Notes under the pieces: model-generated
What the model was told of the DNA's origin: nothing
The model's database searches: none
The model's input: the letters and a program-made list of their open reading frames with translations, nothing else
In this document: positions 26,240 through 35,169 of the stretch, piece by piece
Layout of the letters: each line of letters begins with the position of its first letter
Position numbering within the stretch: the first letter of the stretch is position 1
NCBI GenBank assembly: GCA_902517565.1
Contig: CABYCU010000001.1
Span: 265,933-329,932, forward strand
Reading direction: 5' to 3'
DNA length: 64,000 bases
Source: an uncultured SAR86 cluster bacterium
GTDB lineage: Bacteria > Pseudomonadota > Gammaproteobacteria > Magnimaribacterales > Magnimaribacteraceae
Translations under genes and position numbers: made by a program

Positions 26240-27526
26240 ATGAACAATAATATATACCTACAAGGAAATTACGCACCCGTAAGAAATGAGATTAGTGAAC
26301 AGAGATTGAAGGTCACAGGAAATATCCCAAAAGATCTTTCGGGTCTTTTCCTCAGAAATGGGCCTAATCCTCTGTCGGTCTTAAATGAAGAGACCCATCA
26401 TTGGTTTATGGGGCAGGGAATGCTCCATGGTATTAGATTAGATTCTGGCAATGCCCTCTGGTATAAAAATAAATCAGTAGACGGCAATCAATCCGTAGCA
26501 AATACAAGTGTCATATCTCACGCAGGAAAAATTTATGCAATCGTAGAGGCAGGATCCTATCCAGTTGAGATTGATGAAGAGCTAAACTCTCTAGAGACAA
26601 AACCTTTTTATGGTAATAAGAATGAAGGTTTTACAGCACATCCAAAACTTGATCCCAGAACAGGTGAACTTCATGCAATGTGCTATGACTACGCCAATAA
26701 GTTTGACACAATCGATTATGTTGTAATTGATAAAAACGGATCACATAAAAAGACTCAAACTATTCCATTTGAATCAAGATCAATGCTTCATGAGTGCGCA
26801 ATTACAGAAAATTATGTATTAGTATTAGATCTATCCGTTACCTTTAGCCTAGAAAAGCTTGGAAGTGGTTATTTTCCTTTTTCATGGAATGATGAGCATC
26901 AATCCAGGATAGGTTTGCTAGATAGAAATGATGAATCAAAAGACGTCAAATGGTTTGAGATAGACAGGACATATTTTTTTCATACTTTTAATGCTTATGA
27001 AGACCATAATGGAAATGTTGTAGTCTCAGCAACAGCTTACGACAGATTATTTGACAAAGATTGGAATGGTCCTTTTACGGAATCTCCTCCTAATCTTACT
27101 AGATGGGTCCTAGATCTAAAATCAGGCAATGCTCAATCCTCAAAACTTGACGAACGATCCGTAGAGTTTCCCAGAATTCATCCAAATTTTATAACTAGAT
27201 CAAATCAATTTGGTTACGCATTAGCTTCTTCAAATACTCAACAACCGGATTTTAAGGAGATAATTAAGTATGATTTTGTTAATGATTCTTCTGAAGTTTA
27301 TCAGTATGGCCCTGGAAATTTTGGAGCTGAACCAGTATTCGTTGCTGCGGATGGAGGGACTGGCGAAGATGAGGGCTATCTTCTTTCACTTGTCTATAAT
27401 CATGAAACAGATAAAAGTGATCTTATAATCTTAAATGCACAGGAACCTAGTTCAGGGCCTATGGCTACGGTGCACCTACCACAGAGAGTTCCTTTTGGAT
27501 TTCATGGGGACTGGATAAGCATTTAA
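26240..27526 (+). CDS. Carotenoid/stilbene cleavage oxygenase (RPE65 family)
   Basis: 428 residues, slightly short for the family. The start LSGLFLRNGPNPL and four iron-ligand histidines can be placed in GFTAHPKLD, MLHECAITE, FFHTFNAYED and the C-terminal FGFHGDW. The family cleaves double bonds of carotenoids, apocarotenoids or lignostilbenes with O2 at a seven-bladed propeller iron site. In marine bacteria some members yield retinal, but no rhodopsin or carotenoid gene is in this window, so a degradative role is equally likely. Confidence 0.9.
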   Translation: MNNNIYLQGNYAPVRNEISEQRLKVTGNIPKDLSGLFLRNGPNPLSVLNEETHHWFMGQGMLHGIRLDSGNALWYKNKSVDGNQSVANTSVISHAGKIYAIVEAGSYPVEIDEELNSLETKPFYGNKNEGFTAHPKLDPRTGELHAMCYDYANKFDTIDYVVIDKNGSHKKTQTIPFESRSMLHECAITENYVLVLDLSVTFSLEKLGSGYFPFSWNDEHQSRIGLLDRNDESKDVKWFEIDRTYFFHTFNAYEDHNGNVVVSATAYDRLFDKDWNGPFTESPPNLTRWVLDLKSGNAQSSKLDERSVEFPRIHPNFITRSNQFGYALASSNTQQPDFKEIIKYDFVNDSSEVYQYGPGNFGAEPVFVAADGGTGEDEGYLLSLVYNHETDKSDLIILNAQEPSSGPMATVHLPQRVPFGFHGDWISI

Positions 27527-27548
27527 CTATCAAAGGGGAGAATAAAGC

Positions 27549-28040
27549 ATGCCAGAAATGACATTATTAGGTTGGTTCCATACTATCTTGGGGATCTTGG
27601 CTGTTTCAACTGGATTTTATACTTTATATAAGTATCGCATCATATCTACTAAAGAGAGTTCAGGAAGATTATATGTTCTAGTGACTCTCCTTGTTGCAGG
27701 GTCTGCTCTAGGTATTTATAACCAGGGGGGTTTTGGAGTTGCGCATGTATTAGCCGTCCTAACTCTAATTGCTCTTTCTGGGGGATACATTATGGAGAAA
27801 TATAAGTGGTTTGGTTCTTTCTCGAAATACTTCCAAGCCTTAGGCTACACCTCAACATTACTTTTCCATATGATACCTGCAATAACAGATTTTTTAAGAA
27901 GGCTTCCTGTTGGAGATCCATTCATAGACTCCTTTGAAGATCCGCTCCTACTAAATTTTCATTTCGCATTTTTGATTGTTTATGTTGTCGGTATTATTGT
28001 CCAAATGTTTTGGTTAAAAAGACAGATCATTCAAATATAA
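27549..28040 (+). CDS. Membrane protein, unknown
   Basis: 163 residues with about five hydrophobic segments. It begins LGWFHTILGILAVSTGFYTLYKY, resembling small DUF2306-like membrane proteins. His residues within helices (FHTI, GVAHVLAV, LFHMIPA, NFHFAF) could coordinate haem or metal. A GGGGAG ribosome site precedes it, and it follows the carotenoid oxygenase by 22 nt, so co-transcription is likely. A terminator lies behind it. Role unknown. Confidence 0.65.
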   Translation: MPEMTLLGWFHTILGILAVSTGFYTLYKYRIISTKESSGRLYVLVTLLVAGSALGIYNQGGFGVAHVLAVLTLIALSGGYIMEKYKWFGSFSKYFQALGYTSTLLFHMIPAITDFLRRLPVGDPFIDSFEDPLLLNFHFAFLIVYVVGIIVQMFWLKRQIIQI

Positions 28041-28059
28041 TAAAAAACCTATGACAGTG

Positions 28060-28082
28060 GTTAGAGTTTGCTCTAACTTTTA
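28060..28082 (+). terminator. Intrinsic terminator
   Basis: GTTAGAG-TTTG-CTCTAAC, a 7-bp perfect stem with tetraloop followed by TTTTATA, closes the carotenoid oxygenase unit 19 nt after the stop codon. Confidence 0.7.
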
Positions 28083-28110
28083 TAATTTAAAGAAATAAAA
28101 GGGAAGAAAT

Positions 28111-29124
28111 ATGGAAACAGTTTTAGTTACTGGAGGAACAGGGTTTATCGGCTTGCATTGCCTTCAACAGCTATTAGATAAGGGCTATAAGGTGAGAACA
28201 ACTATAAGGTCTGAATCAAGAAAACAAGAAGTTTTGGATGCAATGAATAAGCATTCATCAAATGTCGAAAATTTAGAGTTCTTTATGGCTGACTTATTGA
28301 ATGATGAAGGCTGGAAAGAAGCTGTTGAAGGATCGGATTTTGTTTTGCATGTTGCTTCACCTTTCTTTCTTGGTGAACCAGAGAATGAAGATGTTTTCAT
28401 AAAACCTGCAGTTGAAGGGACCCTCAGAGTTTTGAGTGCATGTGCAGAAGCAGAAGTCAAAAAGGTTGTTTTAACATCATCTTTCGCAGCAGTTGGTTAC
28501 GGCCATCCTAGAAATAAAGAAAATTATGATGAGGAAGACTGGTCAAGCGTGGATGGCGTAATAAGCCCTTATGCTAAAAGCAAAACGCTAGCAGAAAAGG
28601 CTGCATGGGACTTTGTTAATAATCTTGAAGATTCTAAGAAATTTAGTCTAACGGTTATTAATCCAGTCGCTGTTACTGGCCCAATGCTTACAGATGATAT
28701 TGGTAGCTCTAATGATTTTTTACTTAAACTTATTTCTGGTTCAATGCCAGCATGCCCAAAGATACATATGGGTTATATCGATGTTAGAGATGTTGCCAAG
28801 GCTCATATATATTCTATGACTGAAGAGAGGACTGATGGGGAGAGAATTATAGTTAGTGAAAAAGAAATGTTTTTTGCTGAAGTCGGACGAACTCTGAACG
28901 AAGCTGGTTTTAAGAAATCACCTACTAAAGAAATGCCAAACTTCCTTGTAAAAATAATGTCTTTATTTGTTGGTGAACTTAAAGGCCTTTTACCTGCACT
29001 TAGTAGAAAAGGGGATATTGATAAATCAAAGGCTAAAAGCTTTTTTGATTGGAATTATATTTCAACTGAGCAGTCGGTGACTGAGACAGCTCAACAGTTA
29101 CAAGATATGGGGTTAACAAAATAA
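28111..29124 (+). CDS. NAD(P)-dependent epimerase/dehydratase, dihydroflavonol-reductase-like
   Basis: 337 residues of the extended SDR type. TGGTGFIG lies at 7-14, RSESRK (Arg after the second strand) suggests NADPH, and the catalytic region SPYAKSKTLAE carries YxxxK. The pattern VTGGTGFIGLHCLQQLLDKGYKVRTTIR is typical of the DFR/cinnamoyl-CoA-reductase-like branch, which reduces carbonyls on diverse scaffolds. The aldo/keto reductase gene follows after 2 nt, so two reductases are co-expressed. Confidence 0.87.
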   Translation: METVLVTGGTGFIGLHCLQQLLDKGYKVRTTIRSESRKQEVLDAMNKHSSNVENLEFFMADLLNDEGWKEAVEGSDFVLHVASPFFLGEPENEDVFIKPAVEGTLRVLSACAEAEVKKVVLTSSFAAVGYGHPRNKENYDEEDWSSVDGVISPYAKSKTLAEKAAWDFVNNLEDSKKFSLTVINPVAVTGPMLTDDIGSSNDFLLKLISGSMPACPKIHMGYIDVRDVAKAHIYSMTEERTDGERIIVSEKEMFFAEVGRTLNEAGFKKSPTKEMPNFLVKIMSLFVGELKGLLPALSRKGDIDKSKAKSFFDWNYISTEQSVTETAQQLQDMGLTK

Positions 29125-29126
29125 CT

Positions 29127-30110
29127 ATGCAACAAAGAGCTTTTAAACCTTTTGGATCTATTAGCGCTTTGACACTGGGAGGCGGGGGATTAGGTCAGGT
29201 TTGGGGACAAACAACTAGAGAAGAAGCTATAGCAACTGTTAATCTAGCTTTAGAAAGAGGAATAAATCACATCGATGTTGCTCCTATGTATGGCAATGGC
29301 GAGGCAGAAAGTGTTATTGGAGAGGTTTTTCAAGGTAAAGAATTTGATGGCGTCAAAATAACTACTAAATGCAGATTGGGGACATTGCTGGATGAGGAGG
29401 TTTATGACCACTTAAACTCATCTCTTACGAAAAGCCTAGATCGTCTAAATATGGAAAGAGTTGATCTTTTTCTTTTACATACTCAATTAAGACAAGATAA
29501 TTTTCAGTTACTCACCTTAAATGAATATAGAGAAAAAGTTACCACTTCGTTATCTTGTTATTTTAATGCTGTAATCCCTGCTTTTGAGAAATTAAAGTCA
29601 GAAGGCAAAATAGGCAGTTGGGGTATCGGCGGACTAGGTCAAAATAAAGCCATAATTGAAGCAATAAATTATGAAATACCTCCCGAAGCTATCCAATGTG
29701 TTGTTAATCCATTGAATTCTGCTGGCGCTATCGCCTACGTAGATAATGACTATAATCCAAGCCAAATACTTCAAGAATGTCAAAATGCAGACATACCCAT
29801 TCTAGGCATCAGGGCGGTTCAGGCAGGCGCTTTAACTTCTGAGATGGACAGAATGCCACATGAATCTGGAAGAGATATCAAAGATTTTGAAGACTATGAT
29901 AGAGCCGGGCCCTTTAGAATTTTGGCAAAAGAGTGGGATACCACTCCTTCGCTTCTCGCACATAGATACGCCTTAACTGCCCAGAAAGTTTCTTCTGTGA
30001 TACTGGGAGTAAAAAACAGGTCTGAACTATTAGAATGTCTTGAGGCCGAAGAAATCGGAAAGTTGGAAGATGATCAAATTGACAAAATAGATGAAGTTTT
30101 AACTGGTTAA
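29127..30110 (+). CDS. Aldo/keto reductase
   Basis: 327 residues of the AKR (beta/alpha)8 barrel. It shows GGGGLGQVWG near the start, the catalytic Asp/Tyr segment HIDVAPMYGNGEAE, Lys in ITTKCRLG and the DLFLLHTQL strand. It resembles D-threo-aldose-1-dehydrogenase/L-galactose-dehydrogenase-type AKRs. It is translationally close to the upstream epimerase-like gene and probably reduces or oxidises the same substrate series with NADP(H). Confidence 0.87.
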   Translation: MQQRAFKPFGSISALTLGGGGLGQVWGQTTREEAIATVNLALERGINHIDVAPMYGNGEAESVIGEVFQGKEFDGVKITTKCRLGTLLDEEVYDHLNSSLTKSLDRLNMERVDLFLLHTQLRQDNFQLLTLNEYREKVTTSLSCYFNAVIPAFEKLKSEGKIGSWGIGGLGQNKAIIEAINYEIPPEAIQCVVNPLNSAGAIAYVDNDYNPSQILQECQNADIPILGIRAVQAGALTSEMDRMPHESGRDIKDFEDYDRAGPFRILAKEWDTTPSLLAHRYALTAQKVSSVILGVKNRSELLECLEAEEIGKLEDDQIDKIDEVLTG

Positions 30111-30131
30111 AGAATGTTTTAAGCTATTCTT

Positions 30132-30659
30132 TCAAATAGAACCTACTAACTTGTCAGAAAATTCATCGACTGCTGCCCAGTCAGTAAATTCATATTCACC
30201 AGATAAATCAGTTGGACCATTTCCAATCCACATAATTAGACGAATCATATGTTTGTCTATAAAGCCATATTTACTATAGTTAATTTTTCCTGCAAAAACG
30301 CCAATCCTTTTTGGCTTCCACTCGGATTTAGAGAGAAACTTTTGAATATAAGGATTAGTATCAGGAGTATTCTTATCTTGCTTCCTGGCAACCACATTCA
30401 CACTAAAGAAAGAGCTATCTTTTGATTCTAGAAGCTGGAGGTTCTGATTTATAAATTCATAAACTTTAGGATTATGCTTGCCGTATCTTATGCTTGCCCC
30501 AATTATTATCCTGTCAAATGAATCTAGATTATAAATATTAGCATCAGCAATCGTAGCTATGTCTGCTTCGCCTGATTTTTCTATCCTTTCTGATATCCTC
30601 TTGCAGATCTTGTAAGTATGTCCATCAGTCGAACTATAAAGAATAAGAACTTTCAGCAT
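30132..30659 (-). CDS. hemG: Menaquinone-dependent protoporphyrinogen IX dehydrogenase
   Basis: 175 residues, against 181 in E. coli. A long-chain flavodoxin fold begins LILYSSTDGHTYKIC (FMN phosphate loop), followed by DRIIIGASIRYGKHNP, FFSVNVVARK and the family-specific insert ending near LIMWIGNGPTDL. HemG oxidises protoporphyrinogen IX to protoporphyrin IX, passing electrons to quinone. It is the last gene of the five-gene minus-strand haem operon, 14 nt after hemF. HemG-type enzymes are mostly gammaproteobacterial, which supports the taxonomic placement. Confidence 0.92.
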   Translation of the reverse strand: MLKVLILYSSTDGHTYKICKRISERIEKSGEADIATIADANIYNLDSFDRIIIGASIRYGKHNPKVYEFINQNLQLLESKDSSFFSVNVVARKQDKNTPDTNPYIQKFLSKSEWKPKRIGVFAGKINYSKYGFIDKHMIRLIMWIGNGPTDLSGEYEFTDWAAVDEFSDKLVGSI

Positions 30660-30673
30660 TACACTTTATTAAT

Positions 30674-31486
30674 TCAGCTCCATTTTGCAGATGGAGGCAT
30701 AGACATGAGAATTGCATCTGTATTGCCACCTGTTTTTATACCAAAGGCAGTACCCCTATCCCAGAGTAGATTAAACTCAACATAACGACCTCTTTTGACA
30801 AGCTGCAGCTCTTTCTCTTGATTGCTCCAGCTTTCATTCTTTAGGTTTCTTACGATAGTAGTGATGGCTTGGAATGTTGATAAACCGACTTCTTTTATGA
30901 AATCAAAATCTTTTTTCCAGTCATCTGTTTTCAGATGATCTATAAAAATACCTCCTTCACCTCTAGCTTCCGATCGGTGGGGTAGATAAAAATATTCATC
31001 GCAAGCTTTTTTATACCTCTCATAATATTCAGGATGCGCTGAGTCACAGGCTTCTTTCATGCAATTATGGAAGAATTCTATTTCTTTATGTGGTTTGATT
31101 GTTGGAGTTAGATCTCCCCCGCCACCAAACCAGGAGTCACCTGTCACTATAAATCTTGTATTGAAATGGAAAGCTGGGATTTTAGGAGAATGCATATGTG
31201 CAACAAGACTAATACCACTTGCCCAATAGTTAGGCGTCTCTTCGGTACCTTTAACTTCTGATTTGAAGTCATTATCAAACTCCCCTGATACCGTAGATAT
31301 GTTTACTCCTACCTTTTCAAATATGTCACCCTTCATGAGGCTTATTTCACCACCGCCTTCATATTTATGATCCCATTTTGTTCTCTCAAAACTGGTACCA
31401 TCTATAATTTCAAATTCCTTACAGAATTTATCTCTTAGCTCTTTGAACCAAGAGGAGGTGAGTGATTTTTTTTCTTCAATATCCAT
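30674..31486 (-). CDS. hemF: Coproporphyrinogen III oxidase, aerobic
   Basis: 270 residues, a little shorter than E. coli HemF (299). Diagnostic stretches are SWFGGGGDLTPT, EYFYLPHRSEARGEGG with IFIDHL, and the C-terminal RGTAFGIKTGGNTDAILMS. The enzyme uses O2 to decarboxylate coproporphyrinogen III to protoporphyrinogen IX. That implies aerobic life; no oxygen-independent HemN is in the window. Fourth gene of the haem operon. Confidence 0.95.
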   Translation of the reverse strand: MDIEEKKSLTSSWFKELRDKFCKEFEIIDGTSFERTKWDHKYEGGGEISLMKGDIFEKVGVNISTVSGEFDNDFKSEVKGTEETPNYWASGISLVAHMHSPKIPAFHFNTRFIVTGDSWFGGGGDLTPTIKPHKEIEFFHNCMKEACDSAHPEYYERYKKACDEYFYLPHRSEARGEGGIFIDHLKTDDWKKDFDFIKEVGLSTFQAITTIVRNLKNESWSNQEKELQLVKRGRYVEFNLLWDRGTAFGIKTGGNTDAILMSMPPSAKWS

Positions 31487-31493
31487 TTAGATC

Positions 31494-32513
31494 TTAAAAA
31501 GCTTCCCTGATCCTTGTCACAAATTCCTTAACATTATTTTGCGGGGTAGTTTTCAGAACACCATGCCCTAGGCCACATACCCATCCGAGTCTATCTTCTG
31601 GACTTAAATCTGACAGTTGAAGAATATAGTCTTCTAATTTTGGCAAGAATTCTTTACTAGGCAGCGTAAGTAAATGCTCGCTAAAATTTCCTTGTATAAA
31701 GCCATCACCTGTTTTATTAAAAAAATCTCTCAGATCAATATTAGAATCTAACCCCATCCCTGCAAGTTTTATGCCTTGATTATTTTTATTTGCAATAACA
31801 GTTTCATAATTCACACCATCTTTTGCGTAGTAACCTACCTTATTAGGGAAATCTTTAGCCAAAGAATTGAACGTTTTATCTAAGTAAAAATTTAAATCTT
31901 CTTTGGCTAATTGGTGAGCTGCAGAGTCAAAAATCATTACTATTTCGGCACCAGCATCAAGTTGTAATTTAACGTTCTCTTTCAAAAGAGGAAGAATGAC
32001 ATTGTCTAGTAAACCCAACTGAAAATTATTTAGAGAAATATTTCTTAAATCTTTATCCACATGGCAAGCATAGGCAATTAAGGTCCAAGGACCACCTACA
32101 AAGCCAATAAGAGACTTGTCACTAGGCAGTCTTTCTAATGTTCTTTCTATAGCTTCTCCTTGGAAATCCATAAAATTTATTGGGTCGGAGTTTGTGAGCA
32201 GACTAGCGGCATTTTCTTCATTGAGATGAAGTCCAAACTGAGGTCCTGGGCTATATGACAGATCCATGCCAAGAGCTTCAAGAGGAAATAAAATATCGCT
32301 AAAAAGAATTGCGACATCAAAATCGAATTCATTTATTGGACCCATTGCTGTTTCTGCTGCAAGACTTGGTTTTTTGCAGAGTTCTTCAAAAGTGTAGTCT
32401 TTTTTTAAATTCTGATAATGATCGTGATATCTTCCGGCTTGTCGCATTAGCCATATAGGAGGACAAGCTTGAGGCTTTCTTTCTATGGCATTTATAAATT
32501 TGGTATTTGACAA
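31494..32513 (-). CDS. hemE: Uroporphyrinogen III decarboxylase
   Basis: 339 residues. The N-terminal substrate site PPIWLMRQAGRYHDHYQ, the FSDILFPLEALGMDLSYSPGP strand and GFVGGPWTLIAYA are all intact, and the C-terminus has GLGHGVLKTTPQNNVKEFV. It decarboxylates the four acetate side chains to give coproporphyrinogen III. It lies 6 nt after hemB and 7 nt before hemF, so is certainly in one operon with them. Confidence 0.96.
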   Translation of the reverse strand: MSNTKFINAIERKPQACPPIWLMRQAGRYHDHYQNLKKDYTFEELCKKPSLAAETAMGPINEFDFDVAILFSDILFPLEALGMDLSYSPGPQFGLHLNEENAASLLTNSDPINFMDFQGEAIERTLERLPSDKSLIGFVGGPWTLIAYACHVDKDLRNISLNNFQLGLLDNVILPLLKENVKLQLDAGAEIVMIFDSAAHQLAKEDLNFYLDKTFNSLAKDFPNKVGYYAKDGVNYETVIANKNNQGIKLAGMGLDSNIDLRDFFNKTGDGFIQGNFSEHLLTLPSKEFLPKLEDYILQLSDLSPEDRLGWVCGLGHGVLKTTPQNNVKEFVTRIREAF

Positions 32514-32519
32514 GACAGT

Positions 32520-33515
32520 TTATCGATTTAACTTATTTGCTATTTCATTGGCTGCATAGGTCAAAACGCAATCAGCACCTGCGCGTTTAAAGCTAAGTAA
32601 CGATTCCATCAACACATCTTCAACTAGCCATTCATTTTGAATTGCCGCTTTGAGCATCGCATACTCACCGCTTACTTGGTAAGCAAATGTAGGAACCCTA
32701 AAAGTTTCTTTTACAGCTTTTATTACATCTAAATAGGGCATTCCAGGTTTAACCATAACTATATCTGCACCTTCTTCGAGATCCATTCTTACCTCATGGA
32801 GAGCCTCATCAATATTGGCAGGAGACATTTGATAAGTATCTTTACTTCCCACACCTAAATTTGAAGAAGAACCAACGGCATCTCTAAAGGGGCCGTAGAA
32901 CTTAGAGCTATATTTCGCAGCATAAGAAAGAATAATGGTGTTAACAAACCCATTCTCTTCGAGAGAACTTCTAATGCTTGCTATTCTTCCATCCATCATG
33001 TCCGACGGAGCAACCATATCTGCTCCAGCTTTAGCTAGGGTCATTGCTTGAGCGGTAAGTGAGGCAAGACTTTTATCATTATCCACATAGCCTGATTCAT
33101 TTAGCAAACCATCATGTCCATGAGATGTGTATGGATCAAGTGCAACATCTGCAATAACGGTTAGATCGGTGCTATTTTTAATTTGCTTTATAGCTTCGCA
33201 AACTAAGTTATCTTCATTTAAGGATTCAGTCCCATTGTCGTCCTTTTTCTTAGGATCAATTACAGGAAAGACAGCGACAGCATTAATTTTATTATTTTGA
33301 ATTCTCTCTAATTCAGAATCTAGTGCATTAAGGCCATATCTCTTTATATCGGGCAAAGAATTTATAGCTTCAGAGCCATCAAGTCCTTCTTTTACGAATA
33401 TTGGTTGAATTAAGTCGTTAACCGTAAGGTTATTTTCAGCAACTAGGCTTCTAATAGAAGAGGTAAATCTATTTCGCCTTAATCTTGAATGAGGGAATTT
33501 TCTCGATACGTTCAT
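32520..33515 (-). CDS. hemB: Porphobilinogen synthase (ALA dehydratase)
   Basis: 331 residues. The two Schiff-base lysines are K201 (SYAAKYSSKFYGPFRDA) and K256 (VMVKPGMPYLD). The metal-site region reads DVALDPYTSHGHDG (123-136), without the Cys triad of zinc enzymes, so this should be the Mg/K-dependent class. It condenses two 5-aminolevulinates to porphobilinogen. It is the second gene of the operon, 46 nt after the hemC fusion. Confidence 0.96.
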   Translation of the reverse strand: MNVSRKFPHSRLRRNRFTSSIRSLVAENNLTVNDLIQPIFVKEGLDGSEAINSLPDIKRYGLNALDSELERIQNNKINAVAVFPVIDPKKKDDNGTESLNEDNLVCEAIKQIKNSTDLTVIADVALDPYTSHGHDGLLNESGYVDNDKSLASLTAQAMTLAKAGADMVAPSDMMDGRIASIRSSLEENGFVNTIILSYAAKYSSKFYGPFRDAVGSSSNLGVGSKDTYQMSPANIDEALHEVRMDLEEGADIVMVKPGMPYLDVIKAVKETFRVPTFAYQVSGEYAMLKAAIQNEWLVEDVLMESLLSFKRAGADCVLTYAANEIANKLNR

Positions 33516-33561
33516 ACTAATTGAAAAAAAAGGTAATTATACCTCACGCTAAAGGTGTGTC

Positions 33562-35061
33562 TTATTTTATCTTCTTACTTATTTCTTCTTTCCAGCTCTC
33601 ATAACTTAGAAATGCATATGTATCAGGCACTTCTGCTTGAATGATATCTAGAGTCTTTCCAAGGCCACATGCATGATTCCTATTTAAAATTTCTGGAAAT
33701 TGCCTCGTTACTAATTTGAAAGAACTAGCACTCATCCAGTAAAAATATTCACAATCCTTTAGTCTACTTGAAATCTCAAGAGGTCTTAATTTGTATGTTA
33801 CAAGAAGTTCTTTAGAATCTTCAAGATTATCTGCATGTGAAATTTTAAGCCAATCAACTTCCCTAAAAGGACTTTCTTCAGGCGAGTTATTTTCCCCAAG
33901 GCTGTCTGAAGAACCATTAACCCAATAACCTTTTTTTGCTAAAGACTTCCAAGTATCTATACCGCTTGTCCAAATAATATTAGATTCATCTATTAAATTC
34001 CCTTCGCTTAAAGCATTTGAACGGCTGACATAAATCCCTTTATTTTCAATGGTTCTAATATATGCACTAGCTTCAGAGATGGGTTCTCTACTAAAAAATT
34101 TTTGTTCCTCTATATTTTTTGGAAAAAAGTTCTCTTCATTCACGGAAGAAAAATAGTCCTTATTAGTATTTGTAGTGAAAGATCTTACTGAAATCTCCTT
34201 GCCTTCTTCGGTTTCTCCTTTAACTGTGAGTATATTTCCACCTTTAATTAATTCATTACTGACCCCAATTTTTTGATGGCAGCCACCTCCGTAAGATTTC
34301 AATATCCTTCTCTCTGACTCTACTGCGCTGAAGTCATTTTCATTGGAGATAGTGGCAATAATCTTTTTTATGATCTCATCATTTTGTCTGCCTTCTATGG
34401 CCAATGCTCCTTGGGCAGCTGCACAAGGGTTTTGAGAAATAGGCAGTATCATCCAGTTTAGAGATTCAACTATTTCAAATAATTCTTCTTTTTCTTCTTT
34501 AAATTCATCTCCTTTATTTTCAATAAATCTGTCTATTGCTGCTTTCGCTATAACAAGTGCATCTTCTTTACCGGCAAGAAGTTTTTTTAATCTAGTATGA
34601 ATATTTCCCCTCACATCTTTGAAGGAAATGTTTGCCTCAAAAGGAAGAGCAAAAGGCAAAAAACTGGAAAGGTTTTTTTCTCTTCTTGGAGAAGAACTAA
34701 GTACAACAAGGTCTTTCTTTAACATGCTATCTTTTTTTAAAAAGATCATATCTCGCATATCAGCTCTTTCTATAGTCCCAACTATCTCAGTACCTTCCTC
34801 AAGTTCTACAGGAAGATCTTTCCAGGAGTGAACGGCAATGTCTGCATATTTAGAAAGCAGGTCATTTCTTATGTCGTTTGTAAAAACACCAATATCTGGC
34901 ATTTTATTCAGTGGCGTATTTAAATCCTCGTCGCCTAATGTACTTTTAAAGATATGTTCTATCTCAATATCAGGAAAAGATTCTGATATTTTTTTTGCTA
35001 CAAGAAAAGCTTGAATTCTTGCGAGAGGACTTTTCCTTGAAACTATTTTTAAGGTTTTCAA
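33562..35061 (-). CDS. hemC: Hydroxymethylbilane synthase fused to a HemD-like uroporphyrinogen III synthase domain
   Basis: 499 residues, far longer than ordinary HemC (about 310). Residues 1-295 are a divergent HemC: SRKSPLARIQA near the start, VHSWKDLPVE with catalytic D82, VRGNIHTRL (150-158), and GGGCHQKIG with the dipyrromethane-anchoring C261. Residues about 340-499 resemble a HemD domain (IYVSRSNAL, IIWTSGIDTWKSL, FYWMSASSFKLV, CGLGKTLDII), though shorter than free HemD (about 250). It would make uroporphyrinogen III in one protein. The start is TTG with little ribosome site: no ATG fits, and the first strand begins right there. It leads the haem operon, next to a Fur-like box. Confidence 0.87.
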   Translation of the reverse strand: MKTLKIVSRKSPLARIQAFLVAKKISESFPDIEIEHIFKSTLGDEDLNTPLNKMPDIGVFTNDIRNDLLSKYADIAVHSWKDLPVELEEGTEIVGTIERADMRDMIFLKKDSMLKKDLVVLSSSPRREKNLSSFLPFALPFEANISFKDVRGNIHTRLKKLLAGKEDALVIAKAAIDRFIENKGDEFKEEKEELFEIVESLNWMILPISQNPCAAAQGALAIEGRQNDEIIKKIIATISNENDFSAVESERRILKSYGGGCHQKIGVSNELIKGGNILTVKGETEEGKEISVRSFTTNTNKDYFSSVNEENFFPKNIEEQKFFSREPISEASAYIRTIENKGIYVSRSNALSEGNLIDESNIIWTSGIDTWKSLAKKGYWVNGSSDSLGENNSPEESPFREVDWLKISHADNLEDSKELLVTYKLRPLEISSRLKDCEYFYWMSASSFKLVTRQFPEILNRNHACGLGKTLDIIQAEVPDTYAFLSYESWKEEISKKIK

Positions 35062-35071
35062 TTTAAACTTA

Positions 35072-35090
35072 AATGAGAATTGTTCTTAAT
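35072..35090. promoter_or_regulatory. Fur-box-like operator in the divergent hem promoter
   Basis: AATGAGAATTGTTCTTAAT matches the common proteobacterial Fur consensus form AATGAGAATTATTCTCATT at 16 of 19 positions, with inverted half-sites TGAGAA / TTCTTA. It lies 11 nt before the hemC fusion start and 80 nt before hemA, so one site could control both directions by iron. The half-sites also loosely resemble the Irr iron-control element of alphaproteobacteria. Confidence 0.6.
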
Positions 35091-35169
35091 AAACGACGCA
35101 CAGATTTATTGTTTTACAATGCTTTCCGCGTCAACCTTAATTATATTAACTTTTATTAATAATTAATTC

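Noticed and set aside
26240..27526. Carotenoid oxygenase as a retinal synthase for proteorhodopsin
   Set aside because: No rhodopsin, crt or blh gene is in the window, so the link would be a guess.
30105..30130. AAAGAAT / ATTCTTT hairpin between aldo/keto reductase and hemG as a terminator
   Set aside because: The stem is all A/T apart from one pair and the U-run is short, so support is too weak to list.
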